Notes: generated from the letters alone by a model not told the origin. Shown: positions 8,219 to 16,523, numbered from the stretch's first letter. The stretch is DNA of 64,000 bases from Subdoligranulum variabile (GCF_025152575.1 NZ_CP102293.1:2790001-2854000); one strand, 5' to 3'. Made by a program: numbers and translations.

Positions 8219-9389
8219 CGATCGTGATCTGATGAATTGTCTGAACAATCTTGCAAGTGATGACGAACCGCTGACGAAATCGGAGATGGATGCATTGAGC
8301 ATGGCGGTACTGCACCGTATCCGGGAAAAGTCCGCACACTCCGGGCGCAGGTACTGCAGGCGGAAATGGCCCGTCTGGGGCAAGGTACTGGTCAGCGGCG
8401 TAGCATGCGCGGTATTGCTGGTGGGGCTTAATGGTTTCAATCCGGCATTGGCGCAGGATTTGCCCGTGCTGGGAGATGTGTTTGCCTATATCAACCATCT
8501 GACAAAGGCCCCGCTGCAGAGTGAACAGCTGACGGAATATGCCCAGTCGGTGCAGCTGCAGGCGGAATCCTCGGAGCAGGATGCCCCGGAAAGCGATGCG
8601 CAGCAGGATACCTTGGGGCTGCCTTATGCGGTGACGCTGAGTCAGGTATACTGCGACGAACTGTATCTGCGGGTGGGGCTTGTGCTGACTGCCGAAGATG
8701 ACAGTCTGGCGGGTTTTGAGACCGTGACCATCGATCCGCCCCTTCTGTGGGAAGATACCACCGAGGCGGAGGCTAACACGTTGTACGGCGGCGTTACCTT
8801 GAATGGAGAGCCCGTGACCAACGATCTCCTGCCTTGTTTCCGAAAACAGGATGCCAGAACCTTTGTCTGTGAGATGGACTATAATCTGCAGAACTATACC
8901 GGCGATACCCAGGATATGCAGGCATCGCTGACCCTATCCCACCTGGTGGGGGTGAAAACAGGGGATGGCGTCGTCGGTTCAGAAGTAAAGACGCCGCTGC
9001 AGGGGTCTTACACGCTTTCTTTTACGGTTTCGGCAGACGCCTCCCTTACCCGCACAGGTCAGATTGAGGGCGGTGAACAAAATGGGGTGAGGCTGTTCAG
9101 TGTGAAAGCTACCCCCGGTGAGACACGGACAGAATATGCCGTCACCGGAGCGCTGCCGGGGGACGCAACGCCGGCCTTGCGATTGTTTGCGGTGCAGGGA
9201 GGAACATGGACCAAACTGCAGCCGGCCTCAGGAAACGTGCATGAGGATGATGTGCAGTCTTGTACGGTGCATACCGATTACTTTGATGCCGTACCGGAAG
9301 GCGTTACCGAACTTTGCGCCCAGGTGCTGGACAAAAATGCGGAGGAGGAAGCGATACTGGCCCAGTGGACGATAACTCTGCCTCAATAA
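8211..9389 (+). CDS. DUF4179-like membrane protein, probable anti-sigma factor
   Basis: The product is 392 aa. A cytoplasmic segment of about 55 residues (YDDRDLMNCLNNLASDDEPL onward) would hold the sigma factor. A single membrane helix lies at about 58-76 (VLVSGVACAVLLVGLNGF). Outside it, LPVLGDVFAYINHL is typical of DUF4179 proteins, followed by about 300 residues of predicted beta-rich extracytoplasmic sequence with no enzyme motif. GAAGGAGGT inside the sigma gene sets ATG 8211, and the two genes overlap by 8 bases. By analogy with other DUF4179 partners it probably senses envelope conditions. Confidence 0.82.
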   Translation: MYDDRDLMNCLNNLASDDEPLTKSEMDALSMAVLHRIREKSAHSGRRYCRRKWPVWGKVLVSGVACAVLLVGLNGFNPALAQDLPVLGDVFAYINHLTKAPLQSEQLTEYAQSVQLQAESSEQDAPESDAQQDTLGLPYAVTLSQVYCDELYLRVGLVLTAEDDSLAGFETVTIDPPLLWEDTTEAEANTLYGGVTLNGEPVTNDLLPCFRKQDARTFVCEMDYNLQNYTGDTQDMQASLTLSHLVGVKTGDGVVGSEVKTPLQGSYTLSFTVSADASLTRTGQIEGGEQNGVRLFSVKATPGETRTEYAVTGALPGDATPALRLFAVQGGTWTKLQPASGNVHEDDVQSCTVHTDYFDAVPEGVTELCAQVLDKNAEEEAILAQWTITLPQ

Positions 9390-9396
9390 ACCCAAA

Positions 9397-9428
9397 ACAG
9401 CCTGCCGGTTTCCCGGCAGGCTGTTTTT
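9397..9428 (+). terminator. Bidirectional terminator
   Basis: A perfect 12-bp stem (9397-9408 with 9413-9424) and a TTTC loop, with T-rich sequence on the plus side and AAAA on the other, separates the convergent anti-sigma and HD-domain genes. Confidence 0.92.
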
Positions 9429-9437
9429 ATAGGATTT

Positions 9438-10040
9438 CTATTTGTTTTTTGGATGTCCGTTTTCCACGCTGCTGGTGCCCTGCTCCATCAGGTAAGTGGC
9501 GGTCAGATCGGCAATGTGCAGTTTGACAGCCAGCGGATAGCTGTTGTAGGCGTCGCTTACGGCAAAGCTGCCGCCGCGCACCGCGTCGTCAAAGCCGCCC
9601 ATATGCCAGCGGATGGCCACTGCTTCGGCAGTTTTCAGCCGCATGAAGTGTTCGATCAGATAAACGCTCTTCTCACCGTGGCCATAGGGCAGCTGGTCGG
9701 CTACCTGATAGTAAGGGACCTTCTCCCACTGTCCAGTGGCATCATTCTTCACGTTGCGGGTGCTGACCTTGTAAAAGTTCGCCTTGCACAGATCGTGCAG
9801 CAAGCCGCAGATAGCGTAGCTTTCCGCACTCTCCCCTTCGGTGAAGAAATGCTGCATCATCGCCTGGTAGACGTTGATGCTGTGCATGACAAGACCGTAT
9901 TCGCAGGCACCGTGAAAACGGGTAGAAGCCGGTGCGGTGAAGAAATCTGTGGTTTCCAGCCAGTTCAGCAGCCGGTCGGCACCGGGACGGGTGATGTTCT
10001 TGTTATAGATCTCCACAAATTGAGCGTGGTAGTCTTCCAT
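9438..10040 (-). CDS. HD-domain phosphohydrolase-like protein
   Basis: The 200-residue protein has an HD-superfamily arrangement: His53 (YGLVMHSINVY), the His82-Asp83 doublet (GLLHDLCKANFY), and a later His in YGHGEKSVYLI and IRWHMGG. Related stand-alone HD proteins are metal-dependent nucleotide or phosphate-ester hydrolases, but the substrate is not evident. It follows the PC4-like gene by 7 bases on the same strand, and its ribosome site (GAGGT) overlaps that gene's stop codon, so the two are cotranscribed. Confidence 0.85.
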   Translation of the reverse strand: MEDYHAQFVEIYNKNITRPGADRLLNWLETTDFFTAPASTRFHGACEYGLVMHSINVYQAMMQHFFTEGESAESYAICGLLHDLCKANFYKVSTRNVKNDATGQWEKVPYYQVADQLPYGHGEKSVYLIEHFMRLKTAEAVAIRWHMGGFDDAVRGGSFAVSDAYNSYPLAVKLHIADLTATYLMEQGTSSVENGHPKNK

Positions 10041-10047
10041 AACGACC

Positions 10048-10269
10048 TCACAGTTCCATGTCGTTGAGAATGTCCCGCAGCGTCTTGAGTTCCTCGGCGG
10101 TCAGGCTGATGCCTTTGGCCATGCGGCTGCCGTCCGGGGACCAGTCGCGGATATCATACTTCGGTGCATTGCCGTTCCAGCTGATCATGTTCAGCTGGCG
10201 CTCCCAGCCGCGTGCATTGGTGGAGAGCACAGCGATGCGCTCGGTAATTTCATAGGTGAATTCTGCCAT
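10048..10269 (-). CDS. YdbC/PC4-like single-stranded nucleic-acid-binding protein
   Basis: The 73-residue product fits the YdbC family, bacterial relatives of the eukaryotic coactivator PC4: ERIAVLSTNARGWERQLN, then the highly conserved NGNAPKYDIRDWSPDGSRMA and KGISLTAEELKTLRDIL. The structurally characterised Lactococcus YdbC dimer binds single-stranded DNA, so a similar activity is expected. AGAGGAG precedes the start. A good promoter lies 37 bases upstream. It heads a two-gene unit with the HD-domain protein. Confidence 0.88.
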   Translation of the reverse strand: MAEFTYEITERIAVLSTNARGWERQLNMISWNGNAPKYDIRDWSPDGSRMAKGISLTAEELKTLRDILNDMEL

Positions 10270-10305
10270 ACTTCACAGGCTCCTCTCATAGTATTGTCTT
10301 GCAAC

Positions 10306-10334
10306 ATCATAGCGGATTCCCGCCGAAAATGCAA
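10306..10334 (-). promoter_or_regulatory. Sigma-A promoter of the YdbC-HD unit
   Basis: On the minus strand TTGCAT (10334-10329), 17 bases, TATGAT (10311-10306). Confidence 0.65.
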
Positions 10335-10357
10335 GACCAAACTGCCCGGACGCGGTT

Positions 10358-11293
10358 TCAATCCCCGATACGGACGGCCAGCAGGGCAAAGCGGGTGTCG
10401 GTGGCGGGGGTCGTGTTGCCGCAGGTGGAAAGAGTCAGCAGCTGCTGGCCGTATTCGGGGGTGGTACCGGTATCGTACAGGGCCAGATCCAGGATGGCAT
10501 CCACCCGCTGCTGCCATTCCAGCTTGGTGTCGGCGTCAAAGAAGGTATAATAGGGGAGGGCATCGGCACCCAGCGTGGTGTCCAGCGCGGCCACCACCTG
10601 CCAGGTACCGGTCTCATACAGCGTATCAAAGGTAAAGGTGGGGTGCGCCCGCCAGAATGCCTCGTCGCGGTAACGCGTCAGTTCCCCGAACATGGAACCA
10701 TCCGCCATGTTGTGTCCGTAGATCAGCCAGTTGGCCGTGGGATTGTCAGGATCAATGGAACATTGTTCGTCGAGAAAAAGAGTGCCGCCGGTGGCATATA
10801 ATCCATCGAACCCGCGGCGCAGATAGTGCTCGTTGTCGCCGGGAGTCTGGACGACCGGCAGATCAATGCCAGTTCCGTCCATGCGAAGCCAGCCCACCAG
10901 GTCGGCGTTCTGCTCATACAGCGCACGGTACGGAGGCAGGACCTGGGCAGCCTGTTCGGGGGCGGGAGTAGGGGCGGTTTCGGGTGTGGTGTGTGCATCG
11001 GCGGCCTCCGTCCTGGCCAGGGCATCGCGGGTGGCTGCCAATGGCGCCACCGTGACACGGCCGGTCTCCGCGGTGGCTGTGGTGGAGCTGACGGCCACCA
11101 AGGTAGGAGGCTCCGGCTGGCCGCCATGGAAAAGCGTCTGCCGCAGCAGCAGCGCGGCGGCCAGAAGCAGTGCGACGGCTCCGCCCAGGCGCAGCCACCG
11201 GGCATGACGCCGCTGGCGGGCGCGCAGACCGGTACGGGCGGCGAAAGGGTAGTAGGCTGTGTCGCCGCGCAGCCTGCGGTAACGCTTGAACAA
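10358..11293 (-). CDS. srtB: Class B sortase
   Basis: This is a transpeptidase that cleaves a C-terminal sorting signal and links the protein to peptidoglycan. The 311-residue product has a basic N-terminus, a membrane helix (about 37-50, GGAVALLLAAALLLRQ), an Ala/Thr/Pro linker to about 120 and a class B catalytic domain. His194 (LIYGHNM), Cys291 (LTLSTCG) and Arg301 (DTRFALLAVR) form the catalytic triad. LRMDGTGIDLPVVQ at 136-149 is also typical. Translation likely begins at TTG 11293 behind AGAGGAG. The neighbouring small protein with a TPATG signal is the obvious candidate substrate. Confidence 0.93.
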   Translation of the reverse strand: MFKRYRRLRGDTAYYPFAARTGLRARQRRHARWLRLGGAVALLLAAALLLRQTLFHGGQPEPPTLVAVSSTTATAETGRVTVAPLAATRDALARTEAADAHTTPETAPTPAPEQAAQVLPPYRALYEQNADLVGWLRMDGTGIDLPVVQTPGDNEHYLRRGFDGLYATGGTLFLDEQCSIDPDNPTANWLIYGHNMADGSMFGELTRYRDEAFWRAHPTFTFDTLYETGTWQVVAALDTTLGADALPYYTFFDADTKLEWQQRVDAILDLALYDTGTTPEYGQQLLTLSTCGNTTPATDTRFALLAVRIGD

Positions 11294-11330
11294 GGGAACC
11301 GACTCCTCTCTGCATCTTTTTTCGGGAAAT

Positions 11331-11353
11331 AAAAAAACGCCCCGCAGGGCGTT
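11331..11353 (-). terminator. Terminator between the small lipoprotein and sortase genes
   Basis: Read on the minus strand, a 7-bp stem (11353-11347 with 11342-11336) is followed by seven T. It stands 4 bases after the small gene's stop and 43 bases before the sortase start, so it would reduce rather than abolish read-through into srtB. Confidence 0.85.
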
Positions 11354-11357
11354 GTCA

Positions 11358-11693
11358 TCATATCTTTCGCAGCATCAGCAGGCCTGCGGAACAGATCAGG
11401 ATCAGGCCGACGATTCCGGCCAGATACAGAACCGGAAAATCACCGGTGGCCGGTGTGTCGGCAGCAGGGGTGGCCGTAGAAGAAGGCGTCTGGCTGCTCT
11501 GGGCGGTAACGACATCCACCTTGGCAACGGTTTCATTGACCTTGACGGTATCGCTCTGCTGTTGTGTGCGCGAAGTGGAACTGGTGGGGGTTGCAGTGGC
11601 CTGTGCGGCGGAACGTTCATTGTTCAGCACGCCGCAGGCGGCCAGCAAGGCGACCAGCGCAATAAAAAAGGCCGCGCATAAAAAGCGTTTCAA
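11358..11693 (-). CDS. Small putative lipoprotein with a sortase-like C-terminal signal
   Basis: The 111-residue protein carries two anchoring signals. The N-terminal helix ends in LLAAC with Cys20 as a lipobox. The C-terminus has TPATGD (80-85), a hydrophobic stretch (about 87-107) and the basic tail RKI, the layout of a sortase sorting signal; C. difficile SrtB uses xPxTG sequences. The 55 residues between are Ser/Thr/Gln-rich and probably unstructured. A GGAGG ribosome site and its own sigma-A promoter precede it, and srtB lies downstream on the same strand. I infer a sortase substrate; its function is unknown. Confidence 0.78.
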   Translation of the reverse strand: MKRFLCAAFFIALVALLAACGVLNNERSAAQATATPTSSTSRTQQQSDTVKVNETVAKVDVVTAQSSQTPSSTATPAADTPATGDFPVLYLAGIVGLILICSAGLLMLRKI

Positions 11694-11776
11694 CGCGAAA
11701 ACGCCTCCTTAATATAGGCTTGAAAATTCAATATTACAAGACGGCGTACACGGCCATCGTCAATTACACTGCGTAT

Positions 11777-11805
11777 ATTGTATCATATGATGTCGCAGAC
11801 GTCAA
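11777..11805 (-). promoter_or_regulatory. Sigma-A promoter of the small lipoprotein gene
   Basis: On the minus strand TTGACG (11805-11800), 17 bases, TACAAT (11782-11777). It lies in the 309-base divergent region 11694-12002, which otherwise holds only the rfbA promoter. Confidence 0.8.
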
Positions 11806-11881
11806 GCGTTCGTAAACAAATGGTAACAAACTGGAAACAAATTCCGGCCGGCTATCCGGAGGCGCGGGCGGGATTTGCCCC

Positions 11882-11910
11882 TTGCGCCATGCAGACAAAT
11901 GCGGTATAAT
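11882..11910 (+). promoter_or_regulatory. Sigma-A promoter of the rfb operon
   Basis: TTGCGC (11882-11887), 17 bases, TATAAT (11905-11910), followed by an 85-base leader with no obvious switch. Confidence 0.75.
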
Positions 11911-12002
11911 AACTTCAATATTGTGTGAGATTATGCCCCAATGGGAAGCCCCCGTGGGATGGGCGGCGCGCACTGTCAAATTCAGCATAAGGAGTTGTAA
12001 CG

Positions 12003-12887
12003 ATGAAAGGGATTATCCTTGCCGGTGGTGCCGGCACAAGACTCTACCCGTTGACGATGGTCACCTCCAAACAGCTGCTGCCTGTGTATGATAAGCCGAT
12101 GATTTACTATCCGCTGTCAACGCTGATGCTGGCGGGCATTCAGGATATTTTGATCATCTCCACCCCCACCGACACCCCGCGCTTTGAGGCGCTGCTGGGC
12201 GACGGCAGTCAGTACGGCCTGCATCTGCAGTACAAGGTCCAGCCGAGCCCTGACGGTCTGGCCCAGGCATTCCTGCTGGGGGAGGAATTCATCAACGGTG
12301 ACTGCTGTGCGATGGTCCTGGGGGACAATATCTTCTATGGCGCCGGTTTCTCAAAGCGCCTGAAGGCGGCCGCGGCCAATGCGGAAGCAGGTCGCAGCAC
12401 GGTATTCGGGTACTATGTCAATGACCCTGAGCGTTTCGGTGTGGTTTCCTTTGACAAGGAAGGGCGCGCAACCTCCATCGAGGAAAAGCCGGAACATCCC
12501 AAGAGCAACTATGCGGTCACAGGTCTGTATTTCTACAACAAGGACGTTGTGAAGATGGCCAAGCAGGTCAAGCCCAGCGCCCGCGGAGAGCTGGAGATCA
12601 CCACGCTGAATGCGATGTACCTGGATGAGGGCAAGCTGGACGTACAGCTGCTGGGCCGAGGCTACGCATGGCTGGATACCGGCACGATGGATTCCCTGGT
12701 GGAAGCCGCTACGTTTGTACAGACGGTGGAACAGCGCCAGGGCATCAAGATTTCTGCTCCGGAGGAGATCGCCTACAAGTACGGCTGGATCAGCAAGGAA
12801 AAACTGCTGGAAAGCGCCGCACGGTACGGCAAGTCGCCCTACGGCAAGCATTTGAAGAACGTTGCCGACGACAAGCTGCTGTATTGA
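12003..12887 (+). CDS. rfbA: Glucose-1-phosphate thymidylyltransferase
   Basis: RmlA/RfbA makes dTDP-glucose from glucose 1-phosphate and dTTP, the first step to dTDP-L-rhamnose. The 294-residue length is standard for the family. It has the nucleotidyltransferase motif [16 protein letters not shown] at residues 3-18, [18 protein letters not shown] with the catalytic lysine, and VLGDNIFYG with the metal-binding Asp. AAGGAG is centred 8-12 bases before the ATG. It heads rfbA-rfbD-rfbB, spaced by 11 and 7 bases. Confidence 0.97.
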   Translation: MKGIILAGGAGTRLYPLTMVTSKQLLPVYDKPMIYYPLSTLMLAGIQDILIISTPTDTPRFEALLGDGSQYGLHLQYKVQPSPDGLAQAFLLGEEFINGDCCAMVLGDNIFYGAGFSKRLKAAAANAEAGRSTVFGYYVNDPERFGVVSFDKEGRATSIEEKPEHPKSNYAVTGLYFYNKDVVKMAKQVKPSARGELEITTLNAMYLDEGKLDVQLLGRGYAWLDTGTMDSLVEAATFVQTVEQRQGIKISAPEEIAYKYGWISKEKLLESAARYGKSPYGKHLKNVADDKLLY

Positions 12888-12898
12888 GAGGATTTGCA

Positions 12899-13801
12899 AT
12901 GAAAATTTTGATTACCGGGTGCCGCGGTCAGCTGGGCACCGAACTGCAGCATCAGCTGGCAGAGGAAGGCTGTGTGCTGGGCCCTCTGCCGGAGCGTCTG
13001 CGCAAGGCCACGGTCATTCCCGTGGATGTGGATGAACTGGATATCACCGATCGGGAAGCAACGATCAGCTACATTCGCCGGCACCAGCCGGATACCGTCA
13101 TCAACTGCGCGGCCTTCACCAATGTGAACGGCTGCGAGACTTCCCGAGATGCAGCCTTTACAGTCAACGCCATCGGCCCGCGCAATCTGGCGCTGGCCTG
13201 TGACAAGGTCAATGCCCGCCTGATCCATATTTCCACCGACTATGTGTTTTCGGGCGCGCCCAACGGCGGTGTGGCGCTGGATGAGTGTGCACTGCCGGCG
13301 CCCATTTCGGCCTACGGTCAGACCAAGCTGCTGGGCGAACAGTACGTGGAGCGGTTCTGCCGCCGCCATATCATTGTGCGCACGGCGTGGCTCTACAGCT
13401 ATTACGGCAAGAACTTTGTCAAGACGATGGTCAATCTGGGCAAAACCCACGAGAAGATCACCGTGGTCAACGACCAGCTGGGCAATCCCACCAATGCGGT
13501 GGACCTGGCGTACCATATCCTCAAGCTGGCGGTCAGCCATGATTACGGCATCTACCACTGCACTGGCAACGGCATCTGCAGCTGGGCAGACTTTGCCGCA
13601 GAGATTATGAAGGGAGCAGGCCTTCCCTGCAAGGTGATTCCCTGCACCAGTGCCGAATACGCCGCTGCCCATCCCGAGAGCGCCAACCGTCCCGAATGGA
13701 GTGCCCTGGACAACCGCATGCTGCGCTGCACCGTCGGCGACGAGATGCGCGACTGGAAGGACGCTCTCAAGGACTTTTTTGCAAACTGGAACGGAGAATG
13801 A
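12899..13801 (+). CDS. rfbD: dTDP-4-dehydrorhamnose reductase
   Basis: RmlD/RfbD performs the last step to dTDP-L-rhamnose using NAD(P)H. The 300-residue protein has the Rossmann motif MKILITGCRGQLGTEL, VINCAAFTNVNGCE, STDYVFSG and the SDR catalytic pair in SAYGQTKLLGEQ. ATG 12899, behind GAGAGG, is chosen over in-frame starts further upstream inside rfbA because MKILITG is the family's N-terminus. Confidence 0.96.
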   Translation: MKILITGCRGQLGTELQHQLAEEGCVLGPLPERLRKATVIPVDVDELDITDREATISYIRRHQPDTVINCAAFTNVNGCETSRDAAFTVNAIGPRNLALACDKVNARLIHISTDYVFSGAPNGGVALDECALPAPISAYGQTKLLGEQYVERFCRRHIIVRTAWLYSYYGKNFVKTMVNLGKTHEKITVVNDQLGNPTNAVDLAYHILKLAVSHDYGIYHCTGNGICSWADFAAEIMKGAGLPCKVIPCTSAEYAAAHPESANRPEWSALDNRMLRCTVGDEMRDWKDALKDFFANWNGE

Positions 13802-13808
13802 TCACGTT

Positions 13809-14873
13809 ATGAAAACTTATCTCGTCACCGGCTGCGCCGGTTTTATCGGTTCCAACTTTGTCCACTACATGCTGGACAAGTATGAGGACATTCGTCTGAT
13901 CAACCTGGACAAGCTGACCTATGCCGGCAACCTGGAAAATCTGCAGGACATCGAGGATGACGCCCGCCATATCTTTGTGCAGGGGGATATCTGCGACAAG
14001 GCGCTGGTCACCGATCTGATTGCCAAGTACGATCCCGACTACGTCATCAACTTTGCGGCGGAGAGCCATGTGGACCGCAGCATCAAGAACCCTGAAATTT
14101 TTGTGGAGAGCAATGTGCTGGGCACCGTCAACCTGCTGCAGTGCTGCAAGGATGCCTGGTACGACGCCGAGGCCAAAACCTGGAAAGCCGGCAAGAAGTA
14201 TCTGCAGGTATCCACCGATGAGGTGTACGGCGCGCTGGGCGCCGAGGGCTATTTCATGGAGACCACGCCGCTGTGCCCCCATAGCCCGTATTCCGCCAGC
14301 AAGGCCAGCGCCGATATGTTTGTCAAGGCATTCCACGATACCTACGGCATGCCGATGAACATCACCCGCTGCTCCAACAACTACGGCCCTTATCAGTTCC
14401 CGGAGAAGCTCATCCCCCTGCTCATCAACAACGCCAAGCAGCACAAGAAGCTGCCGGTCTACGGTGACGGCATGCAGATCCGAGACTGGCTGTATGTCAT
14501 GGATCACTGCAAGGCCATTGATATGGTGGCCAATGGCGGCAAGGACGGCGAGGTCTATAATGTGGGCGGCCACAATGAACGTCCCAACATCTTCATCGTC
14601 AAGACCGTCATTGCCCAGCTGCATGACCGCCTGAAGGATGAAGGTATCAGCGAAGAACTGATCACCCATGTGGCCGACCGTCTGGGCCATGACCGCCGCT
14701 ACGGCATTGATCCCACCAAGATCAAGGAAGATCTGGGCTGGTATCCCGAAACTCCCTTTGAAAAGGGGATCGTGCTGACCATCGACTGGTATCTGGCGCA
14801 TCCCGAGTGGATGAGCCATGTCACCAGCGGTGAATATCAGAAGTACTACGAGCAGATGTACAAAAACAAGTAA
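13809..14873 (+). CDS. rfbB: dTDP-glucose 4,6-dehydratase
   Basis: RmlB/RfbB is an NAD-dependent extended-SDR enzyme converting dTDP-glucose to the 4-keto-6-deoxy sugar. The 354-residue product has TGCAGFIGSNFVHYML at the N-terminus, NFAAESHVDRSI, STDEVYG with the catalytic acid pair and YSASKAS with the active-site Tyr-Lys. The C-terminal part (NVGGHNERPN, GHDRRYGIDPTKI) is also typical. ATG 13809 is 7 bases after rfbD. No ribosome site stands out, suggesting reinitiation. No rfbC epimerase gene is in this cluster. Confidence 0.97.
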   Translation: MKTYLVTGCAGFIGSNFVHYMLDKYEDIRLINLDKLTYAGNLENLQDIEDDARHIFVQGDICDKALVTDLIAKYDPDYVINFAAESHVDRSIKNPEIFVESNVLGTVNLLQCCKDAWYDAEAKTWKAGKKYLQVSTDEVYGALGAEGYFMETTPLCPHSPYSASKASADMFVKAFHDTYGMPMNITRCSNNYGPYQFPEKLIPLLINNAKQHKKLPVYGDGMQIRDWLYVMDHCKAIDMVANGGKDGEVYNVGGHNERPNIFIVKTVIAQLHDRLKDEGISEELITHVADRLGHDRRYGIDPTKIKEDLGWYPETPFEKGIVLTIDWYLAHPEWMSHVTSGEYQKYYEQMYKNK

Positions 14874-14942
14874 TTCATCTGCCCTGTACAGAACCTTCCG
14901 GGCTGCAGGCCCGCAGATCTTTTAGGAGCTTCATAATCCACA

Positions 14943-15920
14943 ATGGCAAATTACAGAGAAGAGCAAATCCGCAACAGCCGCCGTCTGGCCCGGCAGATTC
15001 TGGGCGCGGTCTCGCTGCTGCTGGCACTCATCGGATTGTTTACCGTGTTGGGCTGGGTCGTCAGTGCGCTGCGCAGCGCACTGGATGATTCCGGCCGCCG
15101 GGCTTCCTACGCGGACCTGCTGTACGGCATGGTCATGCTGGATCCCCTTCCTTTTGATGATGTGAATGCCGTCGATCCCGGTGTCTTCAAGCAGGCCGCG
15201 ATCTGGGGCACCGTCTATGAGATCCAGAAAAACGGAGAGAGTCTGGACCAGTATGAGCGCGATCCCGATACCGGTTCGGCGATGATCCCCAAGCTGGAGA
15301 TCGACACCTACATCTCCAATCTGTTGGGGCCTGATTACCAGATCACCGACGGCAGCTTCAGCACCGACGAGTTCGTCTATCAGTACAACGAGGAAAAGCA
15401 GTGCTATCTGGTGCCTGTCACCAGTTCGGTGGCGCAGTACACGCCGGAAGTGGAAAAAATTACGACCTCCGGCGGCAAGATGTACGTCACGGTGGGGTAC
15501 ATCCCCACCACCAGCAACAGTGCCAGCGGCGAACTGGCCCTGACGGCGCCCACCGATCCTGTCAAGTATATGGACTACGTCTTTACCCGCGGAGAAAACC
15601 GCGACTGGTATCTGGCCGCCCTGCAGGAGAGCGAAATGAAGGTGGAAGCCACGCCGGAGCCTTCGCCCACCGCGGCTGTGACCCAGGATACGCAGTCCAT
15701 GGTGGAGAGCCAGCTGAATTCTTCCATGACGGACGCGGCCAGCAGCACAGCGGAAGAGGATGCTTCCGCTGCAGAGGAAACTGAACCGGCCGAGAGTACC
15801 GAGCCTGCCGAATCCACAGAAAATTCCGAGGAATCGACGGACGGCACGGAATCTGAATCCGCGGATTCCGCACCGGAAGCTGACAGTGATACGGCGGAGA
15901 GCGACGAAGCCGTAGGCTGA
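14943..15920 (+). CDS. Membrane-anchored protein with acidic Ser/Glu-rich C-terminal tail
   Basis: I do not recognise this 325-residue protein. It starts with a short basic segment, has one membrane helix (about 19-44, ILGAVSLLLALIGLFTVLGW) and about 190 residues of predicted folded extracytoplasmic sequence with no known catalytic motif. The last 95 residues or so are low-complexity Glu/Ser/Thr/Ala with EPAESTEPAES-type repetition. It follows rfbB by 69 bases on the same strand and ends at a strong terminator, so it may share the rhamnose operon and act at the cell wall. The spacing from AGGAG to the ATG is long (about 15 bases). Confidence 0.75.
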   Translation: MANYREEQIRNSRRLARQILGAVSLLLALIGLFTVLGWVVSALRSALDDSGRRASYADLLYGMVMLDPLPFDDVNAVDPGVFKQAAIWGTVYEIQKNGESLDQYERDPDTGSAMIPKLEIDTYISNLLGPDYQITDGSFSTDEFVYQYNEEKQCYLVPVTSSVAQYTPEVEKITTSGGKMYVTVGYIPTTSNSASGELALTAPTDPVKYMDYVFTRGENRDWYLAALQESEMKVEATPEPSPTAAVTQDTQSMVESQLNSSMTDAASSTAEEDASAAEETEPAESTEPAESTENSEESTDGTESESADSAPEADSDTAESDEAVG

Positions 15921-15938
15921 TTTTTGCAGAACCGAACA

Positions 15939-15968
15939 CCCCCGCACAAGGCTGCGGGGGCGTTTTTT
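15939..15968 (+). terminator. Terminator of the rfb unit
   Basis: An 8-bp GC stem (15939-15946 with 15953-15960) and six T after a CG. Confidence 0.92.
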
Positions 15969-15981
15969 GTGCAAAAAACAG

Positions 15982-16010
15982 GTGCATTCTCAGGCGGTCT
16001 ATGCTATAAT
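15982..16010 (+). promoter_or_regulatory. Extended -10 promoter of the lrp-aminotransferase unit
   Basis: TGCTATAAT at 16002-16010 is an extended -10 box. The hexamer 17 bases upstream of it (GTGCAT) is a poor -35, which is acceptable with an extended -10. Confidence 0.6.
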
Positions 16011-16043
16011 CAAACCATATATACTGCAAAGAGGTGTATCAAT

Positions 16044-16523
16044 ATGGAAGAATTGCTGCGGATTTTGGAAAAGAATGCCCGTATGCCCATTGAGGATATC
16101 GCGGCGATGCTGGACAAGACGCCGGAGGAAGTGGCCGCCATGATGGATGAGGCTGCTGCCAAGGGGTATATCCGTGGATATGAGACGCTGGTGGACTGGG
16201 AGCAGGCCGGCGTCAATCTGGTGGAAGCGGTCATCGAACTGCGGGTCACGCCGCACAAGTCCCGCGGTTTTGATGACATCGGCACCATCATTGCCGGTTT
16301 TGATGAGGTGGATACCGTGCTGCTGATGAGCGGCAGCTACGATCTGCAGGTCATCATCAAGGGCCGCAGCTTCCAGGAAATCGCCCTCTTTGTCGCCAAG
16401 CGCCTGTCGCCGCTGGACGATGTGATCTCTACGGCGACCAGCTTTGTGCTGCGTGCCTATAAGCGGGGCGGCCGCCTGTACCAGGCCGAGGAGACCGACG
16501 AAAGAGAGTGGACGATGCTGTGA
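16044..16523 (+). CDS. Lrp/AsnC-family transcriptional regulator
   Basis: The 159-residue protein has an N-terminal winged helix (LLRILEKNARMPIEDIAAML, KTPEEVAAMMDEAAAKGYI) and a C-terminal RAM ligand-binding domain (about 62-140; VDTVLLMSGSYDLQVIIKG). Such proteins regulate amino-acid metabolism in response to bound amino acids. The stop codon overlaps the ATG of an aminotransferase gene (TGATG), so the pair is translationally coupled and the regulator probably responds to an amino acid handled by that enzyme. ATG 16044 follows AGAGGTG. Confidence 0.92.
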   Translation: MEELLRILEKNARMPIEDIAAMLDKTPEEVAAMMDEAAAKGYIRGYETLVDWEQAGVNLVEAVIELRVTPHKSRGFDDIGTIIAGFDEVDTVLLMSGSYDLQVIIKGRSFQEIALFVAKRLSPLDDVISTATSFVLRAYKRGGRLYQAEETDEREWTML

